A stretch of DNA of 64,000 bases, from positions 1,550,001 to 1,614,000 of the forward strand of contig NZ_CP031219.1 in NCBI RefSeq assembly GCF_003346775.1, given 5' to 3'. The DNA comes from Malaciobacter mytili LMG 24559. Lineage in GTDB: Bacteria > Campylobacterota > Campylobacteria > Campylobacterales > Arcobacteraceae. Both the position numbers and the translations under genes were made by a program. The stretch's first letter is position 1. Every line of letters begins with the position of its first letter. A model generated the notes under the pieces. The model made no database searches, had not been told where the DNA came from, and saw only the letters and a program-made list of their open reading frames with translations. Positions 17,143-25,243 of this stretch are shown here, in pieces.

Positions 17143-17622
17143 CTAAAAACTTCCAGTACTTTTAAATTGATTGAATCTCATATTATTTAACCCATTTTTT
17201 AAACCAAACATACTTGCATAACCATCACCATCTTTAGATCTATTTCCATGATAAAAAGAAAATTGATCTTTATACTTTTCAATATCAAAATCTAATTTTA
17301 ATGGCTTTTTAGATAAATAAGTATATAAATATGCACTTCTAAGCCTTGCTTGTATTGAAAGAGTTTTATCGTTTGCAAGTTTTTTCCATATAGATGTATC
17401 TCTATCTAATAAAAGAGGATATAACTCTCTTTCAAAATCTCTTAAAGCATCAAAGTATTTTTCATTTTCTAAAAATCTTAAAAAAGTTTGTTTATTTGCC
17501 TTTTGCATTAAATATTTTGCTCTATTAGGACATAAGTTATCAAGTAAATTTTTTAGGTTTTCATTTGTTTTTAAAAACTCTAAATCTTCTCCAAAAAATT
17601 CTTTCATTTCTTTTTTATTCAT
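17143..17622 (-). CDS. Island hypothetical protein, 159 aa
   Basis: The start at 17622 (MNKKEMKEFFGEDLEF) has GAGG six bases upstream and begins one base after the upstream phosphoesterase stop. A longer frame from 17748 runs back into that gene. The protein is helical (LRDFERELYPLLLDRD, IQARLRSAYLYTYLSK) with a Gly/Asp/Asn-rich tail (YHGNRSKDGDGYASMFG). No family is recognised. The tight spacing suggests it works with the phosphoesterase. Confidence 0.65.
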   Translation of the reverse strand: MNKKEMKEFFGEDLEFLKTNENLKNLLDNLCPNRAKYLMQKANKQTFLRFLENEKYFDALRDFERELYPLLLDRDTSIWKKLANDKTLSIQARLRSAYLYTYLSKKPLKLDFDIEKYKDQFSFYHGNRSKDGDGYASMFGLKNGLNNMRFNQFKSTGSF

Positions 17623-17623
17623 C

Positions 17624-18463
17624 TTAAACCTCAATTTGTCTAATATTGACCCATACACCAAATCCACTTTCACTAGGGTATCCAAATGGGTTACAGATAC
17701 ATTTAACATTATGTTCTTCATACTCAAGTTCTTCATGAGTATGGCCAAATATCCAATATTTCATAGAACCATTTTTTAAATAATCTTCTCCCTCAAAAGT
17801 AAAGAATGTATTTGTTTGATTATTTTGATATCTTTCATTTATATTTTCATCTTTGCATGATGGATTTATATGAGTTATCATTACATCACAATTTGTATAA
17901 ACTGCTTCAATTTTAGGTTTCTCAATTTCAAATATATCATTGAAATTTTCTATACCAAATATAAAGTTAGAATCATTCATACAGTTATGCCACATTTGAT
18001 TAGTTGATTTAACTGGAAAATCTCCATTTGGAAATTTTCTCTTTAAATAACCATCGTTATACCAAGAATCACAACCACCAAATTTAATTCCCTCTATTTC
18101 TATTATATTCCCATCAAGACAATATAAGTTTTCTTCTCTATTAATTTTTAATCTCATTTCTTTAGCTCTTGCAAATGAATCTTTAAATTGAAGTTTTGAA
18201 TATTTACCAACTAAATAATAATCATGGTTTCCAAGAATACAGATTATATATTTATAGTAGTGTTCTTTTAAGTATTTTAATACTCTAATATTTTGATGAT
18301 TGTAGTGTCCTATATCTCCTGGAACAATAAGAACATCACCTATTTCTCTATTATCTTTTTTAATAATAGGATCATATAGTTTTTTTATTTGTTCATCTTC
18401 TATTTTTTCTTTAGGATTAAAATAAAAATCTATATGTAAATCACTTAATATATCTATTTTCAT
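17624..18463 (-). CDS. Calcineurin-like metallophosphoesterase
   Basis: 279 residues from the ATG at 18463 (MKIDILSDLHIDF); a GTG at 18493 would add ten residues and overlap the upstream gene by 8 nt. Metal-binding motifs occur in order: DLH (8-10), VPGDIGHY, LGNHDYYL, MITHINPS and FGHTHEE. The substrate could be a nucleic acid end, a nucleotide or a protein phosphate. Its neighbour upstream is a P-loop kinase-like protein, so a kinase/phosphatase pair is possible (inference). Confidence 0.85.
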   Translation of the reverse strand: MKIDILSDLHIDFYFNPKEKIEDEQIKKLYDPIIKKDNREIGDVLIVPGDIGHYNHQNIRVLKYLKEHYYKYIICILGNHDYYLVGKYSKLQFKDSFARAKEMRLKINREENLYCLDGNIIEIEGIKFGGCDSWYNDGYLKRKFPNGDFPVKSTNQMWHNCMNDSNFIFGIENFNDIFEIEKPKIEAVYTNCDVMITHINPSCKDENINERYQNNQTNTFFTFEGEDYLKNGSMKYWIFGHTHEELEYEEHNVKCICNPFGYPSESGFGVWVNIRQIEV

Positions 18464-18485
18464 TTTTTTTCTCTTTTCAATATTT

Positions 18486-19298
18486 TTACTCACTATACTT
18501 TATCCCTAAATTATCTAAGTTCTTTTTCATAGTATCAGATAACTTTATTTTCTTTATTGGATAATCTGTATTTATTACCTCTTGCAATTTATTAAAAACC
18601 AAATCACAATTTTTTAATAAAAAATCTCTTGCAAATTTAATATCATTTTGTATAACTTCACTTTTGTTAATAACTTCATCTAAATTATTAATATCTTTAA
18701 AAACTAAATCATTATGAAGATCATAAAAATTTACTCTTATATTTGAGTGTTTTTCTTTTATTTTATTTACAGCATTTATAGAGCTTATGAACTCATTATA
18801 AAAAGTATTCTCAAGTATTTCTACACTCTTTATTGCAATATCTAAAGGTCTATATACAAAATTTATTTCAATCTCATAATTCTTTTCTAAAACACTATCT
18901 ATAAACTCAAAAAACCTACCATCTAAAATAAAAGAGTACCTTTTATTTAAAACAGTATTCATAAGAATATTAAGACCCTCTAAACTTGCTTTTTCAAATA
19001 AATGTGAATTTGTACTATTATAGTATTTACAATGTTTTTTTATTTCATCTGCTTCAATAGTATCAATTTGATAAAGTTCATTTAATGCACTTGCAAACTC
19101 TTTTTTACCTGAACTATATCCACCAAATATGAAAAATGCTTTCTTGTCTTTATTTTTATTTCTAAGAAAGACATCTTCTAAAAATGCTTTTTTTGATTTT
19201 ATTTCTTCATATGCAAGTTCACTTATAGTTTTTTCATCAAGTGTTAGAGTATTGTTTAATAAGGTTTTTGCATAGTTGATTAAATCTTTTTCTTTCAT
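18486..19298 (-). CDS. P-loop kinase-like protein (zeta-toxin-like fold)
   Basis: 270 residues. A Walker-A-like IFGGYSSGKKEF (about 54-65) follows a helical N terminus. A catalytic-type acidic segment (TIEADEIKKHCKYYN), FILDGRFFEF and a basic segment VYRPLDIAIKSVE follow. The order of motifs resembles zeta-toxin and polynucleotide-kinase-type P-loop proteins. The usual Ser/Thr after Lys is replaced by Lys, so activity is uncertain. It is the first gene of a run with the phosphoesterase and two unknown genes. A possible partner is the coiled-coil protein upstream. Confidence 0.55.
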   Translation of the reverse strand: MKEKDLINYAKTLLNNTLTLDEKTISELAYEEIKSKKAFLEDVFLRNKNKDKKAFFIFGGYSSGKKEFASALNELYQIDTIEADEIKKHCKYYNSTNSHLFEKASLEGLNILMNTVLNKRYSFILDGRFFEFIDSVLEKNYEIEINFVYRPLDIAIKSVEILENTFYNEFISSINAVNKIKEKHSNIRVNFYDLHNDLVFKDINNLDEVINKSEVIQNDIKFARDFLLKNCDLVFNKLQEVINTDYPIKKIKLSDTMKKNLDNLGIKYSE

Positions 19299-19370
19299 TT
19301 GATTTTCTTCTTATTTTAATTTCTGATGAAAATTAGTGAAAAATGGCACTTGTTTAAGTTTTATTTAACA

Positions 19371-19634
19371 CTAACTATTAGTAGAAACTAACAAACTTAC
19401 TTTAAGTCGCTCATTCTCTACTTTTAAAATTCTATTTTCATCTCTTAGAGAATTTATTTTATCTTCTAGTGCAAATTTTTCATATAATAACTCTTCATAG
19501 TTTTTTACTAAGTCTTCTTTACTAAATTTATCTAGCATAGATTGATATTTGTCTTGTTTCTGTTCTTTTTTATAATCTGAAACCCAACTTGACATAAAAC
19601 TTGATGCTTCTTTTAGTGATATTTCTTCTTGCAT
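19371..19634 (-). CDS. Small coiled-coil protein, 87 aa
   Basis: Starts MQEEISLKEASSFMSSWVSD and has a heptad-rich C-terminal half (YEELLYEKFALEDKINSL and on through about residue 78). A strong AAGGGG precedes the ATG. It lies 72 bp upstream of the P-loop gene in the same direction. The size would fit an antitoxin or a small DNA-binding regulator, but no motif proves either. Confidence 0.6.
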   Translation of the reverse strand: MQEEISLKEASSFMSSWVSDYKKEQKQDKYQSMLDKFSKEDLVKNYEELLYEKFALEDKINSLRDENRILKVENERLKVSLLVSTNS

Positions 19635-19694
19635 TTTGACCCCTTTGATTTATTAAATCAATTTTACACTATTTTTCTAAGTCATTTTAAAATT

Positions 19695-19735
19695 ATTGCA
19701 TATTGCAACATAAATATCGCTATATGACGATTGCA
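19695..19735. promoter_or_regulatory. Operator-like repeats in a divergent gap
   Basis: In the gap between the minus-strand coiled-coil gene and the plus-strand gene at 19786, ATTGCA occurs at 19695, 19702 and 19730. ATCG/CGAT form an inverted repeat with an 8-bp centre (19716-19731). This looks like a repressor site for one or both divergent units. The binder is unknown. Confidence 0.4.
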
Positions 19736-19785
19736 ATAAAAAACAATATAAGTTATGATTTTTTACAAAAAGTTTGGAGAGTAAT

Positions 19786-20523
19786 ATGTTTGAAGATATA
19801 GAGCCAATTTTACAAGACTTTTTATTATGTGAATTAGATGAACATAGTGTATTTCAAAATGAAAAAGATTTAGTTGCTATTGATTTATATTGGGATAGCT
19901 TAGAACATCAGAAAAAAGTTGACTTTTTAACAAACTTTTTAAAATCTAACTTTTATTATAAGAGCGATTATATTTCATATTTTAATAAACCTATATCAAT
20001 CAAGTACACCGAACTAAAAAAAATTTTACTAACCTTTGAAGAATTTAGAATTATTATACAACTAATTTTAGATAATAATCTAACAGGTACAAATATAGAA
20101 GAAGTACTTCTTTCAACAAGAAAAGAAGGTTTTGATGATGAATTAAAAAATGAAATAGAACAGTACCCTATAATTCCTACATTTATGACTAAATTCTTTT
20201 GTACGCAACTTATTAATGGTAACAGTAAAAATATAGATGAGAAAATACAAAAAGAAGTAGTTTTTTATCCAAAACTTTTGAATACAGTTAAATCTTATGA
20301 TGAACTAATTGAAAAATTAGAATATTATATATACATAGCTTATTATCACTTTATTGAAAAATATTCAAACACTCAAATTACAAAAGCTATTAATAAGAAT
20401 ATTGTATCTACTGTATATAAATACAACTCTGATATAAAAAGGACCCTTCAAGAAAAAGACAAGAAAACCTTTTTTAGACAGCTTATAGAAAAGCCTCAAA
20501 TTAAACCAGACGAAAATTTATAA
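19786..20523 (+). CDS. Island hypothetical protein, 245 aa
   Basis: Starts at the ATG at 19786 (MFEDIEPILQDFLLCELDEH); a TTG 12 bases earlier lies over the GGAGA ribosome site. The protein is acidic and helical with many aromatic residues (YYKSDYISYFNKPISIKYTE, then LKKILLTFEEF). No family is recognised. A decayed copy of its central part exists at 33363-33455 outside the island, showing that this gene type travels with elements using the aroE site. Confidence 0.7.
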   Translation: MFEDIEPILQDFLLCELDEHSVFQNEKDLVAIDLYWDSLEHQKKVDFLTNFLKSNFYYKSDYISYFNKPISIKYTELKKILLTFEEFRIIIQLILDNNLTGTNIEEVLLSTRKEGFDDELKNEIEQYPIIPTFMTKFFCTQLINGNSKNIDEKIQKEVVFYPKLLNTVKSYDELIEKLEYYIYIAYYHFIEKYSNTQITKAINKNIVSTVYKYNSDIKRTLQEKDKKTFFRQLIEKPQIKPDENL

Positions 20524-20580
20524 AAAATCCCCTATTTTCTAATCTTAGAATTTATTAAACTTCCCTCATCTATAAATATT

Positions 20581-20673
20581 TAGAGCTCGGCAAGCGAATA
20601 AGGCTCTTATAACAATATCGCCTGATATTGTTGAGCTTTAAGTATTTATCAAATTGAATTATGAGTTTGCCGA
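20581..20673 (+). ncRNA. Compact structured element
   Basis: Two stacked helices are visible. TAGAGCTC (20581-20588) pairs with GAGCTTTA (20633-20640), including one G-U pair. Directly against it is a perfect 9-bp hairpin AACAATATC/GATATTGTT (20611-20619, 20624-20632). TCGGCAA (20587-20593) can also pair with TTGCCGA (20667-20673), giving an alternative fold or pseudoknot. It lies in the 201-bp gap before the HTH gene. It could be a small RNA, a 5' leader of the HTH gene or an origin-type DNA structure. Confidence 0.45.
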
Positions 20674-20724
20674 CTTACTTTCAATATCAAAACTTAATTT
20701 CATTTTTATGTATAAGGTAATGTT

Positions 20725-20976
20725 TTGAATATCTCATCTGAAATCATTTTTACATCAATGCTACAAGCTTTAATCTCCAAGTATGGAGTTATGCTTACAT
20801 CAAAAGATTGTGCTGAAGCTTTAGGAATAAGTACTAGAACTCTTGATGAGAGAAGAAAGTTAGCAACTGACTGTCCAGAATTTATAGAAGCAAAAAAAGG
20901 GATTATGTTTCCTGTTCAAAATGTAGTGAAATACCAGTTAGAAAAAACCAAACAATGTATAAAAGTGAATTATTAA
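20725..20976 (+). CDS. Small HTH DNA-binding protein, 83 aa
   Basis: The frame starts with TTG at 20725, with AAGG seven bases upstream; an internal ATG lies at 20758. A helix-turn-helix is readable at about 26-48 (SKDCAEALGISTRTLDERRK), followed by a basic C-terminal end. It resembles the short excisionase/MerR-like or repressor proteins of mobile elements. It sits between two structured non-coding regions and may regulate them or the integrase. The exact family is not certain. Confidence 0.6.
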   Translation: MNISSEIIFTSMLQALISKYGVMLTSKDCAEALGISTRTLDERRKLATDCPEFIEAKKGIMFPVQNVVKYQLEKTKQCIKVNY

Positions 20977-21119
20977 AATCTCAATACAAGGAGGTACTCT
21001 AGCAATTCTTAACATGTTAGTTTGGCGACTACAAAAATTGCTAAAAAAGTAATAGCATCTTAACAAATATCTAAATAAATTTCAAGCTTTTAATCCAAAT
21101 TTTTTTCAAAAAAAATCAA

Positions 21120-21756
21120 CTTAAGTGTTGAGGATAAAGCAATGTTCATAAAACTATATAAGCGGTAGAATGTAAGGACTGCACAGTAAGCGAAATCTTA
21201 CAATAAAAAATAAAACTTGCATAAGGTGAGAATGAACTCACCGAAAATAATCACAGCCAAATAAGAGACCAAATCAGCAAGGTGTGAGGAAGTGTATGTG
21301 GTACGATTCACCTTGGAGATGCCCGCTCATCTGCGAAAGCAGTAGCAAGAACATTCCTATATATTTACTAGTTAATATATAAAACAGAGGTTTTTAAAGA
21401 AGTAATGATACTTTTACTAGATTTCTAAATATATAGGTTATTAGATAAGGGGAGCCGTCTAGTGTAATTATGTTGTAGATTAAGAGCTGAACAATAATCT
21501 ACTGTCTTTAATCACTTTTTGTGATACTGCATAGCTTAGGCTACAACCATACGGAGAATATGTCGCATGGGGATATAGTATTAGATAACTTGTCCTATCG
21601 AAGTTGTTAAATCCAACTTTGACGATAGGGCAAGTGTCACCAGACTAACCTCCAAAGTCAGAACGCTAGGGATATTCAACCCTCACGGGAAACTTGAACT
21701 TTGAGGTAGTGGTGACACTGAGACAAAAAAGTGTGGAGAATACTTTATTATTTTTT
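21120..21756 (+). ncRNA. Large highly structured non-coding RNA of unknown class
   Basis: The 783-bp stretch 20977-21759 has no credible gene. It is clearly richer in G+C than its surroundings (about 43% over 21541-21720 by hand count). Perfect or near-perfect helices are: 21171-21176/21197-21202; 21225-21230/21237-21242; 21278-21284/21309-21315; 21331-21334/21339-21342 capped by a GAAA tetraloop; 21356-21366/21427-21437 (11 bp); 21475-21482/21495-21502; 21511-21515/21521-21525; 21588-21600/21623-21635 (13 bp with one U-G) containing 21601-21606/21614-21619; and 21634-21642/21710-21718 enclosing 21648-21658/21698-21707. The GNRA loop and the U-G pair favour the plus strand. A weak 5-bp hairpin plus T-run at about 21728-21756 may end it. 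A further hairpin lies at 21001-21042. The boundaries are approximate. Confidence 0.7.
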
Positions 21757-21759
21757 AAA

Positions 21760-23613
21760 TTATATATGTATATTATATAAAGACTCTAAAAATATATCAA
21801 TTTCTTTTTTTTCTGTTAAACTCAATAAATATTCTTTTTCTTTATCTGAAAAATCATAAATTCCAAAGTTTTTTATATAGTTCCGTCCTAATGAGTAATA
21901 ATTAGAAGAATAATATTTACTTGTTGATTTTACATAAAACCAAAAGAGACTAGATCTAAATATTTTACTTAAAATTTCAAGCTCTTCTTTATTGTTTGAT
22001 AAAGCAGCCATCCCATTATTAAAATATAAATCAGTATCATCACTTATTAAACAGTTAAATCCTTCATTAGCTAATTGAGGGAAAAGAAGTTTATAATTGG
22101 TAACTTCCATAGACTGATTTCTTCCATATTCATACCAAAAATATTTGCCTTTACCTTTATCTCTTTGATTTAAACTGTCAATATGAGATAATAAATAATC
22201 ATGTGCATGTGGATAGTTTTTCTCAAATTCATTTTCTTCTATTAATATTGGCTTATCATCTATATATGTGTAAGGGAAAATAAGATTTTCTACTAAATTA
22301 TTAATATCCTCTTTATTTGCTAAATAATTAGAGTTAACTATTCTTTTGCAAATGTCTTTTTCAATTTTTTTTCCATTTTCTAAGTAAAAATATTTTTTAT
22401 CTTCAGAAACATGCTTAAATATAAATATACTATTTCTTAATGTCGCAATACCACTTTTAGTATTGTAAATCTCACCTAATGGTGTACCTGTAGATTCAAT
22501 TCTTCTAATTATTTCAGTATTTTTTAGATGCCACCCTTTGGTATTATCTAAATGATCATAAGAAACTTTATTATAAAAAGGTATTTTAGAAGTTAATTTT
22601 TTACTTTTTTCTATTGTATAATGAATATTTTTAGAATACTTCTTCTCTAAAAAACATATGCAAGTATAAGTAGTTTTATCTTCAAAAATTTGTTCATCTT
22701 CAAAGTCAATAATTTTTAATAATATACTTTTCTCACTAAAAAAATTTCTAACGGCTCTACCATTTAAGCTTTTTATGAATGTACTAACTGTAATAAAACC
22801 TAAGACACCATTCTTTTTTAATAATTCATATCCTATCTGGAAAAAAGGAATATATAGATCAGGATGCCCACTTTTACAAACACTCCAGTTTTGCATTAAG
22901 TCTTTTGTTTCTTTATCCATGTTTCTGGAACAAACATAAGGAGGGTTACCCAAAATTATATCAAATCCTCCTGCATGTTTAAATTTGATATTACTTCTGT
23001 TCCAATCAAATGTTAAGGAATTTCCCACATATAAGTTAAAATCAAAGAACTCTTCATCTTCATTATTAAATATTGCATATAAAGATAGTAATATCTTAGC
23101 TCTATTTATACTATACTCTTGAATATCAATTCCAAATATATTATTAGTATAAATATATTTAAAAGAATTATTAGTTTTTGCTTTTAATTCATCTATAGCT
23201 TCTAATAGAAAACCACCAACACCACATGCAATATCTGATACTAATATTGTGTTATAATCTTTAATTTTTGTATCATTAAAAGCTTCTTTTGTTATATATT
23301 CTCTTATATTCTTAGGTGTATAAACTGCACCATTTATTAATTTATCATTGCCAGGAATCACATACTCAAAAAGCTCCATAAGTGATTCAAAACAAAACTC
23401 TTTATAATACTTCTTTATTAAATTAATAAATTCCTGAAAGAAGACAAAATCCTTATCCTTTTCATTAATGATCATACTTTGTATAAATTTATTTTTTACT
23501 TTTGTTATTTTATGTTTATCAATAAACGCAGATACTAATAATCTATCAATCTGTTCTTCTTCATTATATGCATTTAAAAATTCAAATATATCTTTATTCA
23601 ACGCTTTCCTCAT
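21760..23613 (-). CDS. Eco57I-type N6-adenine DNA methyltransferase (second methylase of the operon)
   Basis: 617 residues. A helical N terminus is followed by GAVYTPKNIREYI, SAM motif I as SDIACGVGGFLLEAI (about 125-140), IFGIDIQEYSINRAKIL and catalytic motif NPPYVCSR (about 224). A long TaqI-type target-recognition C-terminal region contains FWYEYGRNQ and YYSLGRNYIKNFG. It transfers a methyl group to adenine N6. It is the last gene of the defence operon and overlaps the ATPase by 20 nt. It is distinct from, and about half the size of, the upstream methylase. The standard three-gene system does not need it, so it may modify host DNA or add a specificity. Confidence 0.88.
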   Translation of the reverse strand: MRKALNKDIFEFLNAYNEEEQIDRLLVSAFIDKHKITKVKNKFIQSMIINEKDKDFVFFQEFINLIKKYYKEFCFESLMELFEYVIPGNDKLINGAVYTPKNIREYITKEAFNDTKIKDYNTILVSDIACGVGGFLLEAIDELKAKTNNSFKYIYTNNIFGIDIQEYSINRAKILLSLYAIFNNEDEEFFDFNLYVGNSLTFDWNRSNIKFKHAGGFDIILGNPPYVCSRNMDKETKDLMQNWSVCKSGHPDLYIPFFQIGYELLKKNGVLGFITVSTFIKSLNGRAVRNFFSEKSILLKIIDFEDEQIFEDKTTYTCICFLEKKYSKNIHYTIEKSKKLTSKIPFYNKVSYDHLDNTKGWHLKNTEIIRRIESTGTPLGEIYNTKSGIATLRNSIFIFKHVSEDKKYFYLENGKKIEKDICKRIVNSNYLANKEDINNLVENLIFPYTYIDDKPILIEENEFEKNYPHAHDYLLSHIDSLNQRDKGKGKYFWYEYGRNQSMEVTNYKLLFPQLANEGFNCLISDDTDLYFNNGMAALSNNKEELEILSKIFRSSLFWFYVKSTSKYYSSNYYSLGRNYIKNFGIYDFSDKEKEYLLSLTEKKEIDIFLESLYNIHI

Positions 23614-25243
23614 ATTGTGTAATTAATCTATCAAATTCTTCAATATATGATAGTGCTCTTTCTAACTCAACTTTATATAATGGCCTAGTTAAATCATTAT
23701 GTGACTGTGGATGTAGTACATTTTTTAAAATAAACCTAATATTCTCAAATTCAACTAAATAAAATTCATTATCTATTTTTTCAATAGCTTCATCAAGTGA
23801 AGCTGAAAGTAAAGTAGTAAAATGAGTACATTTATCTATTCTTTGATTTTCTGGTATGCTCTGAAGATTATCAAAACATTTTAAATTGTTAACTATATCT
23901 TTTAATAGTTTTCCAGTTTTCTTAATTAAATCATGGTTTGATTTAATTTTAGATAAATGAATTTTTTCATCTAAATTATCTAGTTGTAAATATTTGTCAA
24001 ATTGCCATTCAACTTCTTTTCTTAAATAATTAGCACATGCTGGATAATCTTTATTTTCAAAATGTTGTTTAGCAGTAGTTAAATTATTGTATTTTTCTCC
24101 ATATTCTTTTATAAAAGGTTGCTCAATATTTTCTTGATCATCAATATCTAGATACATTTCAAAATATTTCCATTTAGTTCTATCTCTAAATTTAAAAAGT
24201 TCTCTTGATTTTTCATAAAATGCTTTATCATGTGTTAGTATTATTATTTGAAATCTACTTATTAAATCATCTTCTAATAAAATTGATAGAAACTTTTCCC
24301 TATTTGACATATCTAATGAAACTAGCAAATCGTCTAGTACTAAAATGTTTATAGATGAATCAATATGTTTAATTTTTGTTATAGCAAACCTAATTGAAAG
24401 TGCAATTGCAGTTAGTTTTGCTTCATTGAAGAAACTTTGAGCTTTTTTAATAGGTATTATGTCTGTAGAACTTTTTTCCAGTTCAACATTAAGTTTTATT
24501 TTTGGTTTTTTAAAAACTCTTTGTGTTGTATAATTTCCATCTTCTATTTCAATTGAAATATTAAGGTTTTGATATGAAAACTTTTCTAAATATTCATTTG
24601 CTAGTTGTGTAATTCTAGGTGCTAGTGATTGAAGAAAACTATTAAATTGTGTTATTTTAGTTGTTAAACTAGTGAATTCAGATCTATTAGCTCTTGGTTT
24701 AGGCTTTAATTCTACTAACTTTAGAATTTCATCCCACCATTTAGCTAAACTTTTTGTTGAAACAATTATCGAATGAAATATTTCATATTCAAATAACTTA
24801 AAGAGATCTATATCTTCTTTATGTAAAAAGTCAAAAAACCTAAATAAATATTTATAGCTAATAAAATCACCAGTGTAACAACCTTTTTTTATAAGTGAAT
24901 CATCTTTGTTTGTATTTATTAATGATTTTGAAATTGTAAAAGTTTTGTCAGCATGTGTTCCTGATTCATCATTTAATAAAAGTTCAATTTTTGAATTGTT
25001 TTCATCTTCTTCATAAATATTGATTAGTGAATTTTTATCGTCATCTAGTGTAAAGTATTTTTTAATTTCTAAATCATCTTCTTTAATAGAACTTTGAAAA
25101 AAAGTATATAGTGCCCAATAAATTGTACTCTTACCACTACCATTCTCTCCATAAATTAGAATGTTCTTATTATTAAAAAGTAAAGGATCAGTATTTTTGA
25201 AAAATTTAAAACTCTTTATATTTAATTTTTTTATTTTATACAT
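23594..25243 (-). CDS. AAA/ABC-type ATPase of the defence operon
   Basis: 549 residues. The SMC/RecF-like N terminus has Walker A GENGSGKSTIYWAL (about 34-47). A short helical insert replaces the usual long coiled coil. Walker B is ILVLDDLLVSLD (about 300) with a following LTHD. The C-terminal 180 residues are helical, with YLRKEVEWQFDKYL and a late HPQSHNDLTRPLYK motif, which may be an effector or interaction domain. It overlaps the methylase upstream by 8 nt and the second methylase by 20 nt. Confidence 0.85.
   Translation of the reverse strand: MYKIKKLNIKSFKFFKNTDPLLFNNKNILIYGENGSGKSTIYWALYTFFQSSIKEDDLEIKKYFTLDDDKNSLINIYEEDENNSKIELLLNDESGTHADKTFTISKSLINTNKDDSLIKKGCYTGDFISYKYLFRFFDFLHKEDIDLFKLFEYEIFHSIIVSTKSLAKWWDEILKLVELKPKPRANRSEFTSLTTKITQFNSFLQSLAPRITQLANEYLEKFSYQNLNISIEIEDGNYTTQRVFKKPKIKLNVELEKSSTDIIPIKKAQSFFNEAKLTAIALSIRFAITKIKHIDSSINILVLDDLLVSLDMSNREKFLSILLEDDLISRFQIIILTHDKAFYEKSRELFKFRDRTKWKYFEMYLDIDDQENIEQPFIKEYGEKYNNLTTAKQHFENKDYPACANYLRKEVEWQFDKYLQLDNLDEKIHLSKIKSNHDLIKKTGKLLKDIVNNLKCFDNLQSIPENQRIDKCTHFTTLLSASLDEAIEKIDNEFYLVEFENIRFILKNVLHPQSHNDLTRPLYKVELERALSYIEEFDRLITQYEESVE

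Noticed and set aside
20977-21759. Group II or group I intron as identity for the structured RNA
   Set aside because: A GAGCCGT string at 21451 hinted at group II domain V, but the required 34-nt hairpin with its GAAA loop does not follow. No group I core elements or maturase/homing endonuclease were found.
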